A stretch of DNA of 64,000 nt from Clavibacter sepedonicus (GCF_000069225.1 NC_010407.1:434001-498000), one strand, 5' to 3'; shown: positions 43,779-52,920, counted from the stretch's first letter. The notes: generated by a model from the letters alone, not told the origin. Numbers and translations are program-made.

Positions 43779-44546
43779 GTGGACCCCACATCGATCGCCC
43801 CCGTCCGAGCCGTGCTCGACGGCCTGTCCCAGCTCGTCGTCGGCCTCGCCGACCTGATCCACCCGCTCGCCGGCGCCTCCGCCACCGGCGTGGCCGTCAT
43901 CCTCCTGACCCTCGTCGTGCGGGCCGTGCTCGTGCCGGTCGGCGTGGCGCAGGTGCGCGCCGAGATCCAGCGCCTCCGGATCGCCCCCGCGCTCGCCGAG
44001 CTCCGCCGCCGGCACGCGGGCAAGCCCGAGCAGATGTCGCGCGCGGTGCAGGAGCTCTACGCCCGGGAGGGCGCGTCGCCGCTCGCCGGCTGCCTGCCGA
44101 CGCTCGCCCAGGCGCCCGTGCTCGCGGCCGTCTACACGCTGTTCGCGCACGCGCGGATCGGCGGCGAGGCGAACGCGCTGCTCGCCGCGCCCTTCGCCGG
44201 GCTCCCGCTGGGATCGAACGCGCTGGCCGCTGCCGGCATGGGCGTCGCGCCGCTCGTCGTCTCGCTTGTCGTGCTCGGGCTGCTCGCCGTGGTGATCGAG
44301 GTGCGGCGGCGCGCCGACCTGCGGTTCCAGGGGCCGCCGGCGGCCGCCGATCCGGCGCTCCCCGGCATGGCGGGGATGACCGCGATGACGCGCGTCCTGC
44401 CGTTCGTCACGGTCGTCTTCGCGGGCGTCGCCCCGCTCGCCGCCGCCCTGTACCTGCTGTCGAGCGCGGCTTGGACGCTCCTCGAGCGCGCGGCGCTGCG
44501 GCGCCTGCTCGGCCGGGCGCGCGCCACGGGGACCGCGCCCGCGTGA
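43779..44546 (+). CDS. YidC/Oxa1-family membrane protein insertase
   Basis: A 255-residue second-copy YidC-like insertase. The hydrophobic core has GVAVILLTLVVRAVLVPVGVAQVRA with a membrane-embedded Arg, the cytoplasmic hairpin EIQRLRIAPALAELRRRHAGKPEQMSRAVQELY, then GCLPTLAQAPVLAAVYTLF. It inserts proteins into the cytoplasmic membrane. It lacks the long N-terminal periplasmic domain and the usual ribosome-binding basic tail, as is common in paralogues. GTG start with AAGGA 5 nt upstream. Confidence 0.88.
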   Translation: MDPTSIAPVRAVLDGLSQLVVGLADLIHPLAGASATGVAVILLTLVVRAVLVPVGVAQVRAEIQRLRIAPALAELRRRHAGKPEQMSRAVQELYAREGASPLAGCLPTLAQAPVLAAVYTLFAHARIGGEANALLAAPFAGLPLGSNALAAAGMGVAPLVVSLVVLGLLAVVIEVRRRADLRFQGPPAAADPALPGMAGMTAMTRVLPFVTVVFAGVAPLAAALYLLSSAAWTLLERAALRRLLGRARATGTAPA

Positions 44547-44610
44547 CCCACCGGGCCGGCCCGCCGCACGCGGTCTGCGAGGATCGAGGCACACCGAGCC
44601 GGGAGCCGCC

Positions 44611-45519
44611 ATGACCTCCACCCCCGCGGGCGCCGTCGCCCTGCCGCCCACGCGCGTGACCTACCCGGCGGGATCCGTCGCCTCCGCGGGCACGGTCCTC
44701 CGCGTCGACGACCTCGCCGACGGAACGCGCGCCGTCGTGCTCGACGAGACCGCCTGCCATCCCGTCGACGCGGCCTGGCCCGACCAGCCCGCCGACCGCG
44801 CGGTGCTGCGGGTGCGCGGCGCCGGGATCGAGGTGCTCGACTGCGTCGTCGGCGCGGCGTCGACGGATCCCGCGGGTGACGCCGCGCTCCACGTCGGCGC
44901 CGACGTCCCGGTGAAGAAGGGCGCCGACGGCTGGTCGTTCGTCGCCGTCCACGTCGTGCCGGGCGACGCCGACGTCCGCGCGGGCGACGCCGTCGAGGTC
45001 GCCGTGGATCCCGAGCACCGTCGCGCCCTGAGCGCCGGCCACACGGGCTGCCACCTCGCCTCGCTCGCCCTCGACCGCGCGCTCGAGGGCGCCTGGAACA
45101 AGGACGTGCCCCGCGACGCGCTCGGCGCGCCCGGCTTCGACGCGCTCGCCATCGGCACCTCGCGCATCGGCCCGTGGTCGTCCGTCGACACGTACCGTCT
45201 CGGCAAGTCGCTGCGGAAGAAGGGCTTCGTGCCCGCCGCGCTCCTCGACCAACTCGAGGAGGTGCGCGGCCGGGTCGACGCCACGCTCGCCGCATGGGTC
45301 GCCTCGGGCGCCGCCGCGCGGATCGAGCGCGAGGGCGACCTGCTCACCTCGCGCCGCTCCTGGGTGTGCGAACTGCCCGACGGCACCGCGCGGATCCCCT
45401 GCGGCGGCACGCACGTCTCCGGTCTCGACGAGCTCGCGTCCGTCACGGTGGATCTCGACGTCGAGGAGGCCGACGGGGCCGTCGTGGTGCGGATGCGCAC
45501 CACCTGCGTCCCGGCCTGA
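44611..45519 (+). CDS. AlaX-like tRNA(Ala) editing hydrolase
   Basis: A 302-residue protein with the editing and C-Ala-linker fold of alanyl-tRNA synthetase. Zinc ligands are visible as HTGCHLASLAL (HxxxH) and IPCGGTHVSGLDEL (CxxxH). It hydrolyses mischarged Ser- or Gly-tRNA(Ala). The first 100 residues form the beta-barrel part (VLDETACHPVDAAWPDQP). SD GGGAG lies 5 nt before ATG. Confidence 0.85.
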   Translation: MTSTPAGAVALPPTRVTYPAGSVASAGTVLRVDDLADGTRAVVLDETACHPVDAAWPDQPADRAVLRVRGAGIEVLDCVVGAASTDPAGDAALHVGADVPVKKGADGWSFVAVHVVPGDADVRAGDAVEVAVDPEHRRALSAGHTGCHLASLALDRALEGAWNKDVPRDALGAPGFDALAIGTSRIGPWSSVDTYRLGKSLRKKGFVPAALLDQLEEVRGRVDATLAAWVASGAAARIEREGDLLTSRRSWVCELPDGTARIPCGGTHVSGLDELASVTVDLDVEEADGAVVVRMRTTCVPA

Positions 45520-45643
45520 CACCCCTGGTCGGGGGACTCCGGTATCCCCGCACCTCCCGCGTCGGGTAGCGTGGACGAGCGCCGTCCGGCCGACCGGCAC
45601 CCTCGGTCCGGCGACGGCGCGGCGATGGAAAGTGGTATCGAAC

Positions 45644-46174
45644 GTGGCAGCAACCCCCGCGACGAAGTGCTCGGTCTGCGGCAAGGCGAACCCCGTCGGC
45701 ATGGCCACGGGCAACATCCTCGACCACGGTCGCAACCACGAGCGCTGCCCGGGTTCCGGGAAGCCGCCCGCGGTGTCGACCAAGCCCGCCTCGGCGGCCG
45801 CGAAGTCGGGTACCGCCCCGTCGCGGAAGCCCGCGAGCGACGCGGCGAAGCGCGAGCCCAGCCGCAAGACCACCCCGGCCAAGGCCGCCGGCCCCACGCG
45901 CGGCGTCACCGTGCGCCGCGTCGAGGTCGACACCGAGCGCCTGCGCCTCCGCGAGGAGAAGCTCGAGCGGATCCGCGTGCAGCGCGAGGAGGCGGCCCGC
46001 CGTCGCCTCGGCGACTACATCGTGCCGCTCGACGCCGACGGCCAGGAGGCCCCCGAGGCCGACATCACGTTGGAGACCATGGACGACGAGGCCCTGGCCG
46101 CCGTCGAGCCGGGTGCATCCACCGAGTCCGACGTCGCGACCGCCGACGCCGCGGACGGCCGCCCCTCCGCCTAG
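45644..46174 (+). CDS. hypothetical protein with N-terminal zinc-type motif
   Basis: About 176 residues, unknown function. The N-terminus has TKCSVCGKANPVGMATGN and then RNHERCPGSGKPP, a possible CxxC-xn-H-xx-C metal site. A long Lys/Ala/Pro-rich linker, a charged helix (ERLRLREEKLERIRVQREEAARRRL) and an acidic tail follow. It may be a nucleic-acid-binding adaptor. GTG at 45644 is preferred (GGAAAG 11 nt upstream); GTG at 45632 is possible. IS copy A lies in its TAG stop, which survives. Confidence 0.65.
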   Translation: MAATPATKCSVCGKANPVGMATGNILDHGRNHERCPGSGKPPAVSTKPASAAAKSGTAPSRKPASDAAKREPSRKTTPAKAAGPTRGVTVRRVEVDTERLRLREEKLERIRVQREEAARRRLGDYIVPLDADGQEAPEADITLETMDDEALAAVEPGASTESDVATADAADGRPSA

Positions 46175-46175
46175 A

Positions 46176-47243
46176 TGTACTGGGTCATGACGTTGGTGAC
46201 ACTCGGGCCGCGGGCGTGAGCCCGTGGCTTGAGTGGATTCGTTCAGTGTTGTAGTGCTCGATGAAGGGGTCAAGCGCGTCGGCGCGGTGTTGGTTGCTGG
46301 TGAAGGGTTGCCGGTAGGCCCACTCGGTCGCGAGGGTCCGGTTGAAGCGCTCGACCTTGCCGTTCTGCCAGGGGCAGTGCGGGCGGATGAACTTCTGCCG
46401 CGCGCCCAGGTCCTGGACGGCGTTCTTGAACGCGGTCGAGTGCCGGTAGGCGAACGCGTTGTCCGTGATGACCCGCTCGATCCGGGTGATCCCATGCCCG
46501 GCGAAGTACGCCGCTGCGCGGGTCAGGAACCCGGCCGCGGTCGCGCCTTTCTCATCGGGATGGATCTCCGCGTAGGCGAGACGGGTGTGGTCATCGACCG
46601 CGGCATGGACGTAATCGAACCCGATCCCGCGGCCGCGGACCTGCTCGCTGCGCCCGTGGACCCGCCAGCCGCCTCCGTCCGGGATCCTCCCGAGCTTCTT
46701 CACGTCCACGTGGATCAGATCACCCGGATGCTCGTGCTCATACCGGTGCGCCGTTGACCGGGATGCCCGGATCACGGCCCCGGTGACGGGGTCCAACCAT
46801 GCCAACGGCGGCGCCCCGTGCCGGCGCAGGATGCGGGAGATCGTACGGGATGGAACACCTGTCACCGGCGCCAGCCGCGCAGGACCCGCCCGCAACTGGG
46901 CCCGCGCTTCCAGCACGGCCCGTTCCCGCTCCGGGCTCGTTCGCCTCGGTACTGACCGGGGCCGCGATGACCGATCCGTCAGCCCTCGCAGCCCCTCGGC
47001 ACGGAACCGGTTCACCCATCGATGCGCGCACTGCCGCGACACCCCCAGCTCCCGCGCGACGTGCGCGACCGGCCGACGATCCTCCACCACCCGCCGCACG
47101 AGGAGAACCCTCCCGTGAACCGTCAGACGAGCATTACCGTGGGACATCGAGGCCTCCTGGCGATGGTTGAACTGAACAGCTCCATCAAGCCAGGAGGCCT
47201 CTTCACACGCCCCGAAGTGTCACCAACGTCACGGCCGAGTACA
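46176..47243 (-). mobile_element. IS481-family element, type 2, copy A
   Basis: 1068 bp with terminal repeats TGTACTGGGTCATGACG/TGTACTCGGCCGTGACG continuing TTGGTGACACT. Flanks are CCTAGA on the left (46170-46175) and CCTAGG on the right (47244-47249), so the 6-bp duplication is not exact. An inverted repeat GAGGCCTCCTGGC (47149-47161)/GCCAGGAGGCCTC (47189-47201) covers the transposase SD. It differs from copy B by only a few bases. Confidence 0.95.
46185..47147 (-). CDS. IS481-family transposase, copy A
   Basis: A 320-residue DDE transposase distinct from the type 1 protein (roughly half identical by eye). HTH: VAHVARELGVSRQCAHRWVN. Catalytic residues are Asp148 (IHVDVKK), Asp229 (VITDNAF) and Glu266 (GKVERFN). 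Unlike type 1, its TGA stop is inside the IS. The AGGAGG SD is buried in the second arm of the inverted repeat. Residue 218 is His here and Arg in copy B. Confidence 0.95.
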   Translation of the reverse strand: MSHGNARLTVHGRVLLVRRVVEDRRPVAHVARELGVSRQCAHRWVNRFRAEGLRGLTDRSSRPRSVPRRTSPERERAVLEARAQLRAGPARLAPVTGVPSRTISRILRRHGAPPLAWLDPVTGAVIRASRSTAHRYEHEHPGDLIHVDVKKLGRIPDGGGWRVHGRSEQVRGRGIGFDYVHAAVDDHTRLAYAEIHPDEKGATAAGFLTRAAAYFAGHGITRIERVITDNAFAYRHSTAFKNAVQDLGARQKFIRPHCPWQNGKVERFNRTLATEWAYRQPFTSNQHRADALDPFIEHYNTERIHSSHGLTPAARVSPTS

Positions 47244-47283
47244 CCTAGGGCCGCTCCTCCGCCCAGCGCGTAGCGTGGCGCTC

Positions 47284-48318
47284 ATGACAGAGCAGTCCAC
47301 CGACCAGCCCACCACCCACCTCGGACGCACCGGCGTGGAGGTCTCGCGCCTCTGCCTCGGCACCATGATGTTCGGCGCATGGGGCGAGACCGACCACGAG
47401 AAGTCGATCCGGGTGATCCACCGCGCCATCGACGCCGGGATCACCTTCATCGACACCGCCGACATCTACGCGTACGGCGAGTCGGAGGAGATCGTCGGCA
47501 CGGCTATCGCGCAGTCCGGCCGCCGCGACGACCTCGTGCTCGCGACCAAGTTCTTCAACGGGATGAAGCCCGAGGCGAACCACCGCGGCGGATCCCGCCG
47601 CTGGATCGTGCGGGCCGTCGAGGACTCGCTGCGCCGCCTCGGCACCGACTACATCGACCTGTACCAGATGCACCGGCCGGACGAGCACACGGACATCGAG
47701 GAGACCCTCGGCGCGCTCACCGACCTCGTGCGCGCCGGCAAGGTGCGCTACATCGGGTCGTCCACCTTCCAGCCGAGCCAGGTCGTCGAGGCCCAGTGGA
47801 TCGCCCGCGAGCGCGGCACCGCGCGGTTCGTCACGGAGCAGCCGCCGTACTCGCTGCTCACCCGCGGCGTCGAGGCCGACCTCCTCCCCACCACCGAGCG
47901 CCACGGCATGGGCACGCTCGTGTGGAGCCCGCTCGCCGGCGGCTGGCTCTCCGGCAAGTACCGCAAGGGCCAGGAGATCCCGAAGACGCACCGCAACGAC
48001 CGCGACCCGTCGCGCTACGACCCGGCCGACCCGAAGTTCGAGGCGGCCGACCAGCTGGGCGCCCTCGCCGACGAGCTCGGCGTGCCGCTCGTGCACCTCG
48101 CGCTCGCGTTCGTGCTGCGCCACCCGGCGGTCTCCAGCGCGATCATCGGCCCGCGCACCATGGAGCAGCTCGAGTCGCAGCTCGACGCGGCCACCCTCGA
48201 GCTCGACGCCGCGACGCTCGACCGCATCGACGAGATCGTGCCGCCCGGCCTCAACGTGAACCCGGCCGACACGGGCTTCTCGAACTACTGGCTGGATCCC
48301 GCCCGCCGCCGGCGCTGA
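47284..48318 (+). CDS. aldo/keto reductase
   Basis: A 344-residue NADPH-dependent oxidoreductase with a TIM barrel. It opens GRTGVEVSRLCLGTMMFGAWG; the catalytic tetrad is visible as DTADIYAYGESEE (Asp, Tyr), LATKFF (Lys) and QMHRPD (His). It resembles the YajO/Gcy-type bacterial group. A -10 TAGCGT (47271-47276) stands 7 nt before ATG 47284, so this start is preferred over GTG 47275, which would overlap the -10. Its stop codon lies in the first unit of a 29-bp tandem repeat. Confidence 0.92.
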   Translation: MTEQSTDQPTTHLGRTGVEVSRLCLGTMMFGAWGETDHEKSIRVIHRAIDAGITFIDTADIYAYGESEEIVGTAIAQSGRRDDLVLATKFFNGMKPEANHRGGSRRWIVRAVEDSLRRLGTDYIDLYQMHRPDEHTDIEETLGALTDLVRAGKVRYIGSSTFQPSQVVEAQWIARERGTARFVTEQPPYSLLTRGVEADLLPTTERHGMGTLVWSPLAGGWLSGKYRKGQEIPKTHRNDRDPSRYDPADPKFEAADQLGALADELGVPLVHLALAFVLRHPAVSSAIIGPRTMEQLESQLDAATLELDAATLDRIDEIVPPGLNVNPADTGFSNYWLDPARRRR

Positions 48319-48416
48319 CCCGCGCTCGGTCATGCGGCGGACGCTGACCCGCGCGCGGCCACAGGGCCGGCGCTGACCCGCGCGCGGCCGTGGGGCCGGC
48401 GCTGACCCGCGCGCGG
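48313..48416. repeat. 29-bp tandem repeat, about 3.6 copies
   Basis: Units begin with CGCTGACCCGCGC at 48313, 48342, 48371 and 48400, spaced exactly 29 bp. Units 2 and 3 are nearly identical; unit 1 is diverged, and the last is cut after 17 bp. Each contains GGCC-N4-GGCC-type dyads. The aldo/keto reductase stop TGA is in unit 1. It is a minisatellite likely to vary in copy number. Confidence 0.85.
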
Positions 48417-48485
48417 GCTGCACCACCGGGAGCCGACGCCGATCCGCGGACGATCGGCTCCCGGTCGGCGCCCATGCCGTCCCCG

Positions 48486-48491
48486 TAGGGT
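48486..48491 (+). promoter_or_regulatory. leaderless -10 of the acyltransferase gene
   Basis: TAGGGT followed by 6 nt and the ATG at 48498; no SD. Confidence 0.45.
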
Positions 48492-48497
48492 CGATCC

Positions 48498-49271
48498 ATG
48501 ACCCGTCGCACCCGCGAGCCCGTGTACGGGACCGCTGTCGTCCTGGGCCGCGCGCTCTTCGGATCCCTCCGCCTCCGCCTCGTCGCCGACGGCCGCGACC
48601 GCATCCCGGACACCGGGGGCGCGGTCATCGCGATGACGCACTTCGGCTATCTCGAGTTCGCGCTCGTCGAGTGGGCGACATGGCTGCACAACCGCCGCCG
48701 GATCCGCTTCATGGCGAAGAAGGGCGCGTTCGACACGCCCGGCGTGGGCTGGGTCCTGCGTCGCATGCGCCACATCAGCGTCGACATGACCGCGGGGGCG
48801 GCCGCGTACGAGGACGCCGTCGCGGCCCTGCGCGCGGGCGAGCTCATTGGCGTCTTCCCGGAGGCGGGCGTGAGCGCGTCGTTCCGCGTGCGGGAGCTGA
48901 AGACCGGTGCCGCGCGATTGGCGGCCGAGGCCGGCGTGCCGATCGTGCCCGTCGCCGTGTGGGGCGGGCACCGGCTCCTCACCAAGAACCGCCGCATCCG
49001 CATGCGCGACCGCATCGGGGTGCCCGTGCACCTGCGCGTGGGCGAGCGGATCCCCGTGGCGGCCGACGCGGATCCACGCGAGGTCACCGACGCCCTGCGC
49101 GAGGAACTGCAGGGGCTGGTCGACGACCTCCAGTCCGCGTACCCGGTGGACGGCCGCGGCGCATGGTGGCAGCCGCGGCACCGGGGTGGCACGGCGCCGA
49201 CGCCCGAGGAGGCCGCGGCCGCGGACGCCGAGCGCGACGAGCGGCGCCGGCGACGCGCCGAGGGGCGCTGA
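48498..49271 (+). CDS. PlsC-type 1-acyl-glycerol-phosphate acyltransferase
   Basis: A 257-residue member of the LPLAT/PlsC family in phospholipid synthesis. The catalytic block is IAMTHFGYLEF: His48 is followed five residues later by Glu, instead of the usual Asp of HX4D. The second block GVFPEAGVS replaces FPEGTRS, so the acceptor may differ. Then VPIVPVAVWGGH follows. The C-terminus is Ala/Arg-rich and charged. A perfect hairpin terminator comes 28 nt after the stop. Confidence 0.85.
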   Translation: MTRRTREPVYGTAVVLGRALFGSLRLRLVADGRDRIPDTGGAVIAMTHFGYLEFALVEWATWLHNRRRIRFMAKKGAFDTPGVGWVLRRMRHISVDMTAGAAAYEDAVAALRAGELIGVFPEAGVSASFRVRELKTGAARLAAEAGVPIVPVAVWGGHRLLTKNRRIRMRDRIGVPVHLRVGERIPVAADADPREVTDALREELQGLVDDLQSAYPVDGRGAWWQPRHRGGTAPTPEEAAAADAERDERRRRRAEGR

Positions 49272-49299
49272 CCCGACGGAGGGCCCTGAGGGAATGAGA

Positions 49300-49328
49300 C
49301 CGGCCCGGGCCTTCGAGGCCCGGGCCGG
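49300..49328. terminator. perfect 12-bp terminator hairpin
   Basis: CCGGCCCGGGCC (49300-49311), TTCGA loop, GGCCCGGGCCGG (49317-49328). It lies between the acyltransferase stop and the convergent 25-residue ORF stop, 20 nt from the latter. Confidence 0.85.
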
Positions 49329-49348
49329 ACTGCGCACGTGAACGTCTG

Positions 49349-49426
49349 TTACCCGCAGACGAACCGGCTGGTGCGGTACAGCTCACCCGAAGAGCCGTAC
49401 CGGATGCCTCCACGGTAGCCGCGCAT
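49349..49426 (-). CDS. candidate 25-residue small protein gene
   Basis: A compact unit on the minus strand: -10-like TACATT (49453-49458), SD GGGGGA (49435-49440) 8 nt before an ATG, a 25-codon ORF, a TAA stop (rare at this G+C) and a strong terminator 20 nt further. The peptide starts MRGYRGGIRYGS and ends YRTSRFVCG: Arg/Gly/Tyr-rich, basic, with one Cys. Third codon positions are mostly G or C. I know no homologue. It might also be read through from panD, 138 nt upstream. Confidence 0.45.
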   Translation of the reverse strand: MRGYRGGIRYGSSGELYRTSRFVCG

Positions 49427-49564
49427 CCTGGCGATCCCCCGGCGCGAGCGGGAATGTACCCCGTTTTGGGGGGAAGTGGGTATGTCCGTCATTTGGGAGA
49501 CCCAGTACAGTTGCGGATCCTCGCACGGGTCCGTTCGGACCGGCTCGGTCCGGCCCGGCAGCGT

Positions 49565-49981
49565 TCAGACCGGCTCGGCCAGCGGCGGCCGCTCGAGGCC
49601 GGGCGCGGGCGGCGCGGTGGGGTCGGCGTCCACGGCGCGGATGCAGTTGGCCGCGTCCACGTGCACTACGCGGGGCTCGAGCGCGCGGGCCTCCTCGGTG
49701 GTCATCTGGCCGTAGGCGATGAGGATCACGGTGTCGCCGACGTCCACGAGGCGGGCGGCCGCGCCGTTGATCCCGAGCACGCCGCTGCCGCGCTCGCCCG
49801 CGATCGTGTAGGTGTCGAGCCGGGCGCCGTTGGTGACGTCGACGATGCTGACGCGCTCGCCCACGAGGATGTCGGCGGCGTCGAGCAGGTCGCGGTCGAC
49901 CGTGACGGAGCCGACGTAGTGGAGGTCGGCGTGCGACACCGTGGCGCGGTGGATCTTCGCGGTCATCATGGTGCGCAGCAT
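49565..49981 (-). CDS. panD: aspartate 1-decarboxylase
   Basis: A 138-residue pyruvoyl enzyme that converts aspartate to beta-alanine for pantothenate and coenzyme A. The self-cleavage site is Gly24-Ser25 in [10 protein letters not shown], and Ser25 becomes the pyruvoyl group. Other conserved parts are [17 protein letters not shown] and [13 protein letters not shown]. An extra Pro-rich tail of about 15 residues follows. It is not next to panB or panC. The ATG at 49981 gives the standard [16 protein letters not shown]-terminus. Confidence 0.96.
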   Translation of the reverse strand: MLRTMMTAKIHRATVSHADLHYVGSVTVDRDLLDAADILVGERVSIVDVTNGARLDTYTIAGERGSGVLGINGAAARLVDVGDTVILIAYGQMTTEEARALEPRVVHVDAANCIRAVDADPTAPPAPGLERPPLAEPV

Positions 49982-50259
49982 GCGTGCTCCTCTGCTCGGG
50001 CGGCGTCCGTGCGCCCGTCGGCGGAGCACGGTGATCGCCGGGGCGATCACGGGGGCAACGCGCGCGAGCCGGTGGATGTTCCGGCGGGTGCCGGATCCGT
50101 GCCGTGCGGGCCCCCGGCGAGTGTACGAGACGCCGGCGCTCCCGGCGGGCGCCGGTCGTCGCGGATCCCTCCCCGGATCCGTGCGGGCTAGGCGCGCCGC
50201 CGGACGGGGGCCACGCTGGGGGAGGGGACCCGACCCCGAGCACACCCACGGAGGCACCA

Positions 50260-51351
50260 GTGGCACGACGAGACACGGCCGGCACCATCGAGGACCGTCC
50301 CGACGAGGACGACGCGCGCAAGCCCGACTCCCCGACGGAGATCGAGAAGCCCTCCTGGAAGTACGTCCTCCGGAAGACCATGCGCGAGTTCGGCACCGAC
50401 CAGTGCACCGACATCGCGGCGTCGCTCACGTACTACGCGGTGCTGTCGCTGTTCCCGGCGCTCATCGCGATCATCTCGCTGCTCGGCGTGTTCGGGCAGG
50501 GCGAGTCGACGGTGTCGGCGGTGCTGGACCTGCTGCGCGGCTTCGCGCCCGCCGACGCCCTGGCGCTCATCGAGCCGATCCTCACGGGCTTCGTCGAGTC
50601 GCCCGCCGCCGGCTTCGCGCTCGTCTCCGGCATCGTGCTCGCGATCTGGTCGGCCTCCGGCTACGTCGGTGCGTTCAGCCGCGCGATGAACCGGATCTAC
50701 GAGATCCCCGAGGGCCGCCCGTTCTGGAAGCTCAAGCCCACCCAGCTCGCCGTGACGGTGATCGGGATCGTGCTGCTGCTCGTGTGCGCGCTCATCATCG
50801 CGATCTCCGGCCCGGTCACCGACGCCATCGGCGAGGCGCTCGGCCTCGGCCAGACCGTGCAGATCGTGTGGTCCATCGCCAAGTGGCCGGTGCTCGCGTT
50901 CGCGATCGTGCTGCTCATCGCGATCCTCTACTACGCGACCCCGAACGCGAAGCAGCCGAAGTTCCGCTGGATGAGCATGGGCGCGGCCATCGCGCTCGTC
51001 GTGCTGGTCATCGCCTCGGTCGCCTTCGCCTTCTACGTCACGGAGTTCTCCAGCTACGCGAAGAGCTACGGCGCGCTCGCCGGCGTCGTGGTGTTCCTGC
51101 TGTGGCTCTGGATCGCGAACCTGGCCCTCCTGTTCGGCGCCGAGTTCGACGCGGAGCTGGAGCGTGGACGCCAGCTCCAGGCCGGCATCGCGGCCGAGGA
51201 GACTCTCCAGCTCCCGCCGCGCGACACGGCCGTCAGCGACAAGAAGGCCGCCGCGGAGCGCGAGGACGTGAAGCGCGGCCGCGGGATCCGCGAGCGGCAT
51301 GAGCGTGCCGAGCGCCTCGGCGGCGGAGGCGACGCGGGCGACGGCGCCTGA
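50260..51351 (+). CDS. YihY/BrkB-family membrane protein
   Basis: A 363-residue protein with six to seven membrane helices and charged N- and C-termini. The family core is [25 protein letters not shown] (here [15 protein letters not shown]), then [24 protein letters not shown] and [19 protein letters not shown], ending [19 protein letters not shown]. Its role is not established; RNase BN activity once assigned to it is wrong. GTG start with SD GGAGG 5 nt upstream. Confidence 0.9.
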   Translation: MARRDTAGTIEDRPDEDDARKPDSPTEIEKPSWKYVLRKTMREFGTDQCTDIAASLTYYAVLSLFPALIAIISLLGVFGQGESTVSAVLDLLRGFAPADALALIEPILTGFVESPAAGFALVSGIVLAIWSASGYVGAFSRAMNRIYEIPEGRPFWKLKPTQLAVTVIGIVLLLVCALIIAISGPVTDAIGEALGLGQTVQIVWSIAKWPVLAFAIVLLIAILYYATPNAKQPKFRWMSMGAAIALVVLVIASVAFAFYVTEFSSYAKSYGALAGVVVFLLWLWIANLALLFGAEFDAELERGRQLQAGIAAEETLQLPPRDTAVSDKKAAAEREDVKRGRGIRERHERAERLGGGGDAGDGA

Positions 51352-51360
51352 TCCGACCGG

Positions 51361-51389
51361 CGGGCCCGCGCGTCGATCGCGCGGGCCCG
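51361..51389. terminator. bidirectional terminator between yihY-like and photolyase genes
   Basis: Perfect 12-bp stem CGGGCCCGCGCG/CGCGCGGGCCCG with loop TCGAT, between two convergent stops. Confidence 0.85.
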
Positions 51390-51393
51390 CGCG

Positions 51394-52920
51394 TCACCGG
51401 TCCTTGATCTCGTCGTAGGCCGCCAGCGCCCGCTGCCGGGACTCCTTCAGGTCGACGATGGGCGACGGGTACGCCGCCAGCCCGCCGTCGGCCGAGGCGT
51501 CGGCGTCGTCCTCGGCGCTCGCGACCAGGTCGCCCTGCGCCTTCCACGGCTCGTGCACGACGTCCCGCGGCGCGTGCGCGAGCTCGGGCACGTAGGAGCG
51601 GATGTACTCGCCAGACGGGTCGAACTTCTGCCCCTGCAGCACGGGGTTGAACACGCGGAAGTACGGGGCGGCGTCCGCACCGGATCCCGCGACCCACTGC
51701 CAGCTCGCCGCGTTGTTGGCCGCGTCCGCGTCGACGAGCGTGTCCCAGAACCACTGCTCGCCATGGCGCCAGTCGATCAGCAGGTTCTTGATGAGGAACG
51801 ACGCGACCACCATGCGCACCCGGTTGTGCAGGTGCCCGTCCTTCCAGAGCGCGCGCATGCCGGCGTCCACGAGGGGCACGCCGGTCTCGCCGCGCTGCCA
51901 CGCGCCGAGGGTGTCGTCGCGCGGCTCGTCCCACGGGAACGCGTCGAAGCGGGGCACGAAGTTGCGGGTCGCGAGATCCGGCTGGTGGTACAGCAGGTGG
52001 TAGCTGAACTCGCGCCATCCCAGCTCGGAGAGGAACTTGGTCGCGTTGACCTCGTCGCCGCCCACCTTCTTGCCGCGGGTGCGCTGGACCCGGTGCCACA
52101 CCTGGAACGGGCTCACCTCGCCCCAGCGCAGGTACGCCGACAGCCGGGAGGTCGTCATCGCCGCGGGCTCGTCGCGCTGGGCGGCGTAGTCCTCCAGCTC
52201 GTGGTGGACGAAGTCCTCGAGGCGCTGCAGCCCCGCGGCCTCGCCGGGATCGCAGGCCTCCCGCAGGCCGGCCGCCCAGTCGGGCTTCGTCGGCAGCAGG
52301 CCCCAGTCGTCGAGGTCGTCGGAGCGGGGCGCCTTCCGCGGTGCCTCGAGCGCGTCCGGTGCGGGGAACGGCTTCCGCGGCTCCTCACGATCCTGCGCGG
52401 TCTTCCAGAAGGGCGTGTACACGCGGAAGGGCTCGCCCTGCTTGTTCACCACCGTCCACGGCTCGACGAGCAGCGATCCCTGGAAGCTGCGGACGTCGAG
52501 CCCGCGGTCGCCGAGGTCCTTCTTGATGGCGGTGTCGACCGCGATCTCCGCGCCGCCGTAGCGTCGGTTCCACAGCACGGCGCCCGCGCCGACCTCCCGC
52601 ACGAGATCGTCGACGACGTCGGCGGCCTTCCCCCGGCGCAGCACGAGCGGCGAGCCGAGCCCCCGGAGCGACTCCCCGAGCCGCGACAGGCTCATGTGCA
52701 GCCACCAGCGGGCGGCGCCGCCGAGCGGGCGGATCCCCGCGCTCTCCTCGTCGAGCACGTACAGCACCACGATCGGCTCGCCCCGCTCGACGGCGGCGTG
52801 CATCGCCGGGTTGTCGGCCACGCGGAGGTCGTCGCGGAGCCACACGATCGTCGGGCCGTGCGCCTGGTCGGCGCCCTCCCGGTCCGCGGATCCGTGGTCG
52901 GGGGCGTCGTCGTCGCTCAT
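51394..52920 (-). CDS. phr: deoxyribodipyrimidine photolyase
   Basis: A 508-residue cryptochrome/photolyase-family flavoprotein that repairs UV-induced pyrimidine dimers using light. The N-terminal antenna domain begins TIVWLRDDLRVADNPAM. The FAD domain has SRLSAYLRWGEVSPFQVW, LGWREFSYHLL, GVPLVDAGMRALWKDGHLHNRVRM and SWQWVAGSGADAAPYFRVFNP with the conserved Trp residues. A -10 TAGGCT (plus-strand 52927-52932) lies 6 nt from the ATG and contains an unoccupied CTAG. Confidence 0.95.
   Translation of the reverse strand: MSDDDAPDHGSADREGADQAHGPTIVWLRDDLRVADNPAMHAAVERGEPIVVLYVLDEESAGIRPLGGAARWWLHMSLSRLGESLRGLGSPLVLRRGKAADVVDDLVREVGAGAVLWNRRYGGAEIAVDTAIKKDLGDRGLDVRSFQGSLLVEPWTVVNKQGEPFRVYTPFWKTAQDREEPRKPFPAPDALEAPRKAPRSDDLDDWGLLPTKPDWAAGLREACDPGEAAGLQRLEDFVHHELEDYAAQRDEPAAMTTSRLSAYLRWGEVSPFQVWHRVQRTRGKKVGGDEVNATKFLSELGWREFSYHLLYHQPDLATRNFVPRFDAFPWDEPRDDTLGAWQRGETGVPLVDAGMRALWKDGHLHNRVRMVVASFLIKNLLIDWRHGEQWFWDTLVDADAANNAASWQWVAGSGADAAPYFRVFNPVLQGQKFDPSGEYIRSYVPELAHAPRDVVHEPWKAQGDLVASAEDDADASADGGLAAYPSPIVDLKESRQRALAAYDEIKDR

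Noticed and set aside
49499..49509. 11-bp match (GACCCAGTACA) to the tip of the type 2 IS end
   Set aside because: The match stops after 11 bp, there is no CTAG next to it and no inner repeat sequence, so chance is more likely than an IS remnant.
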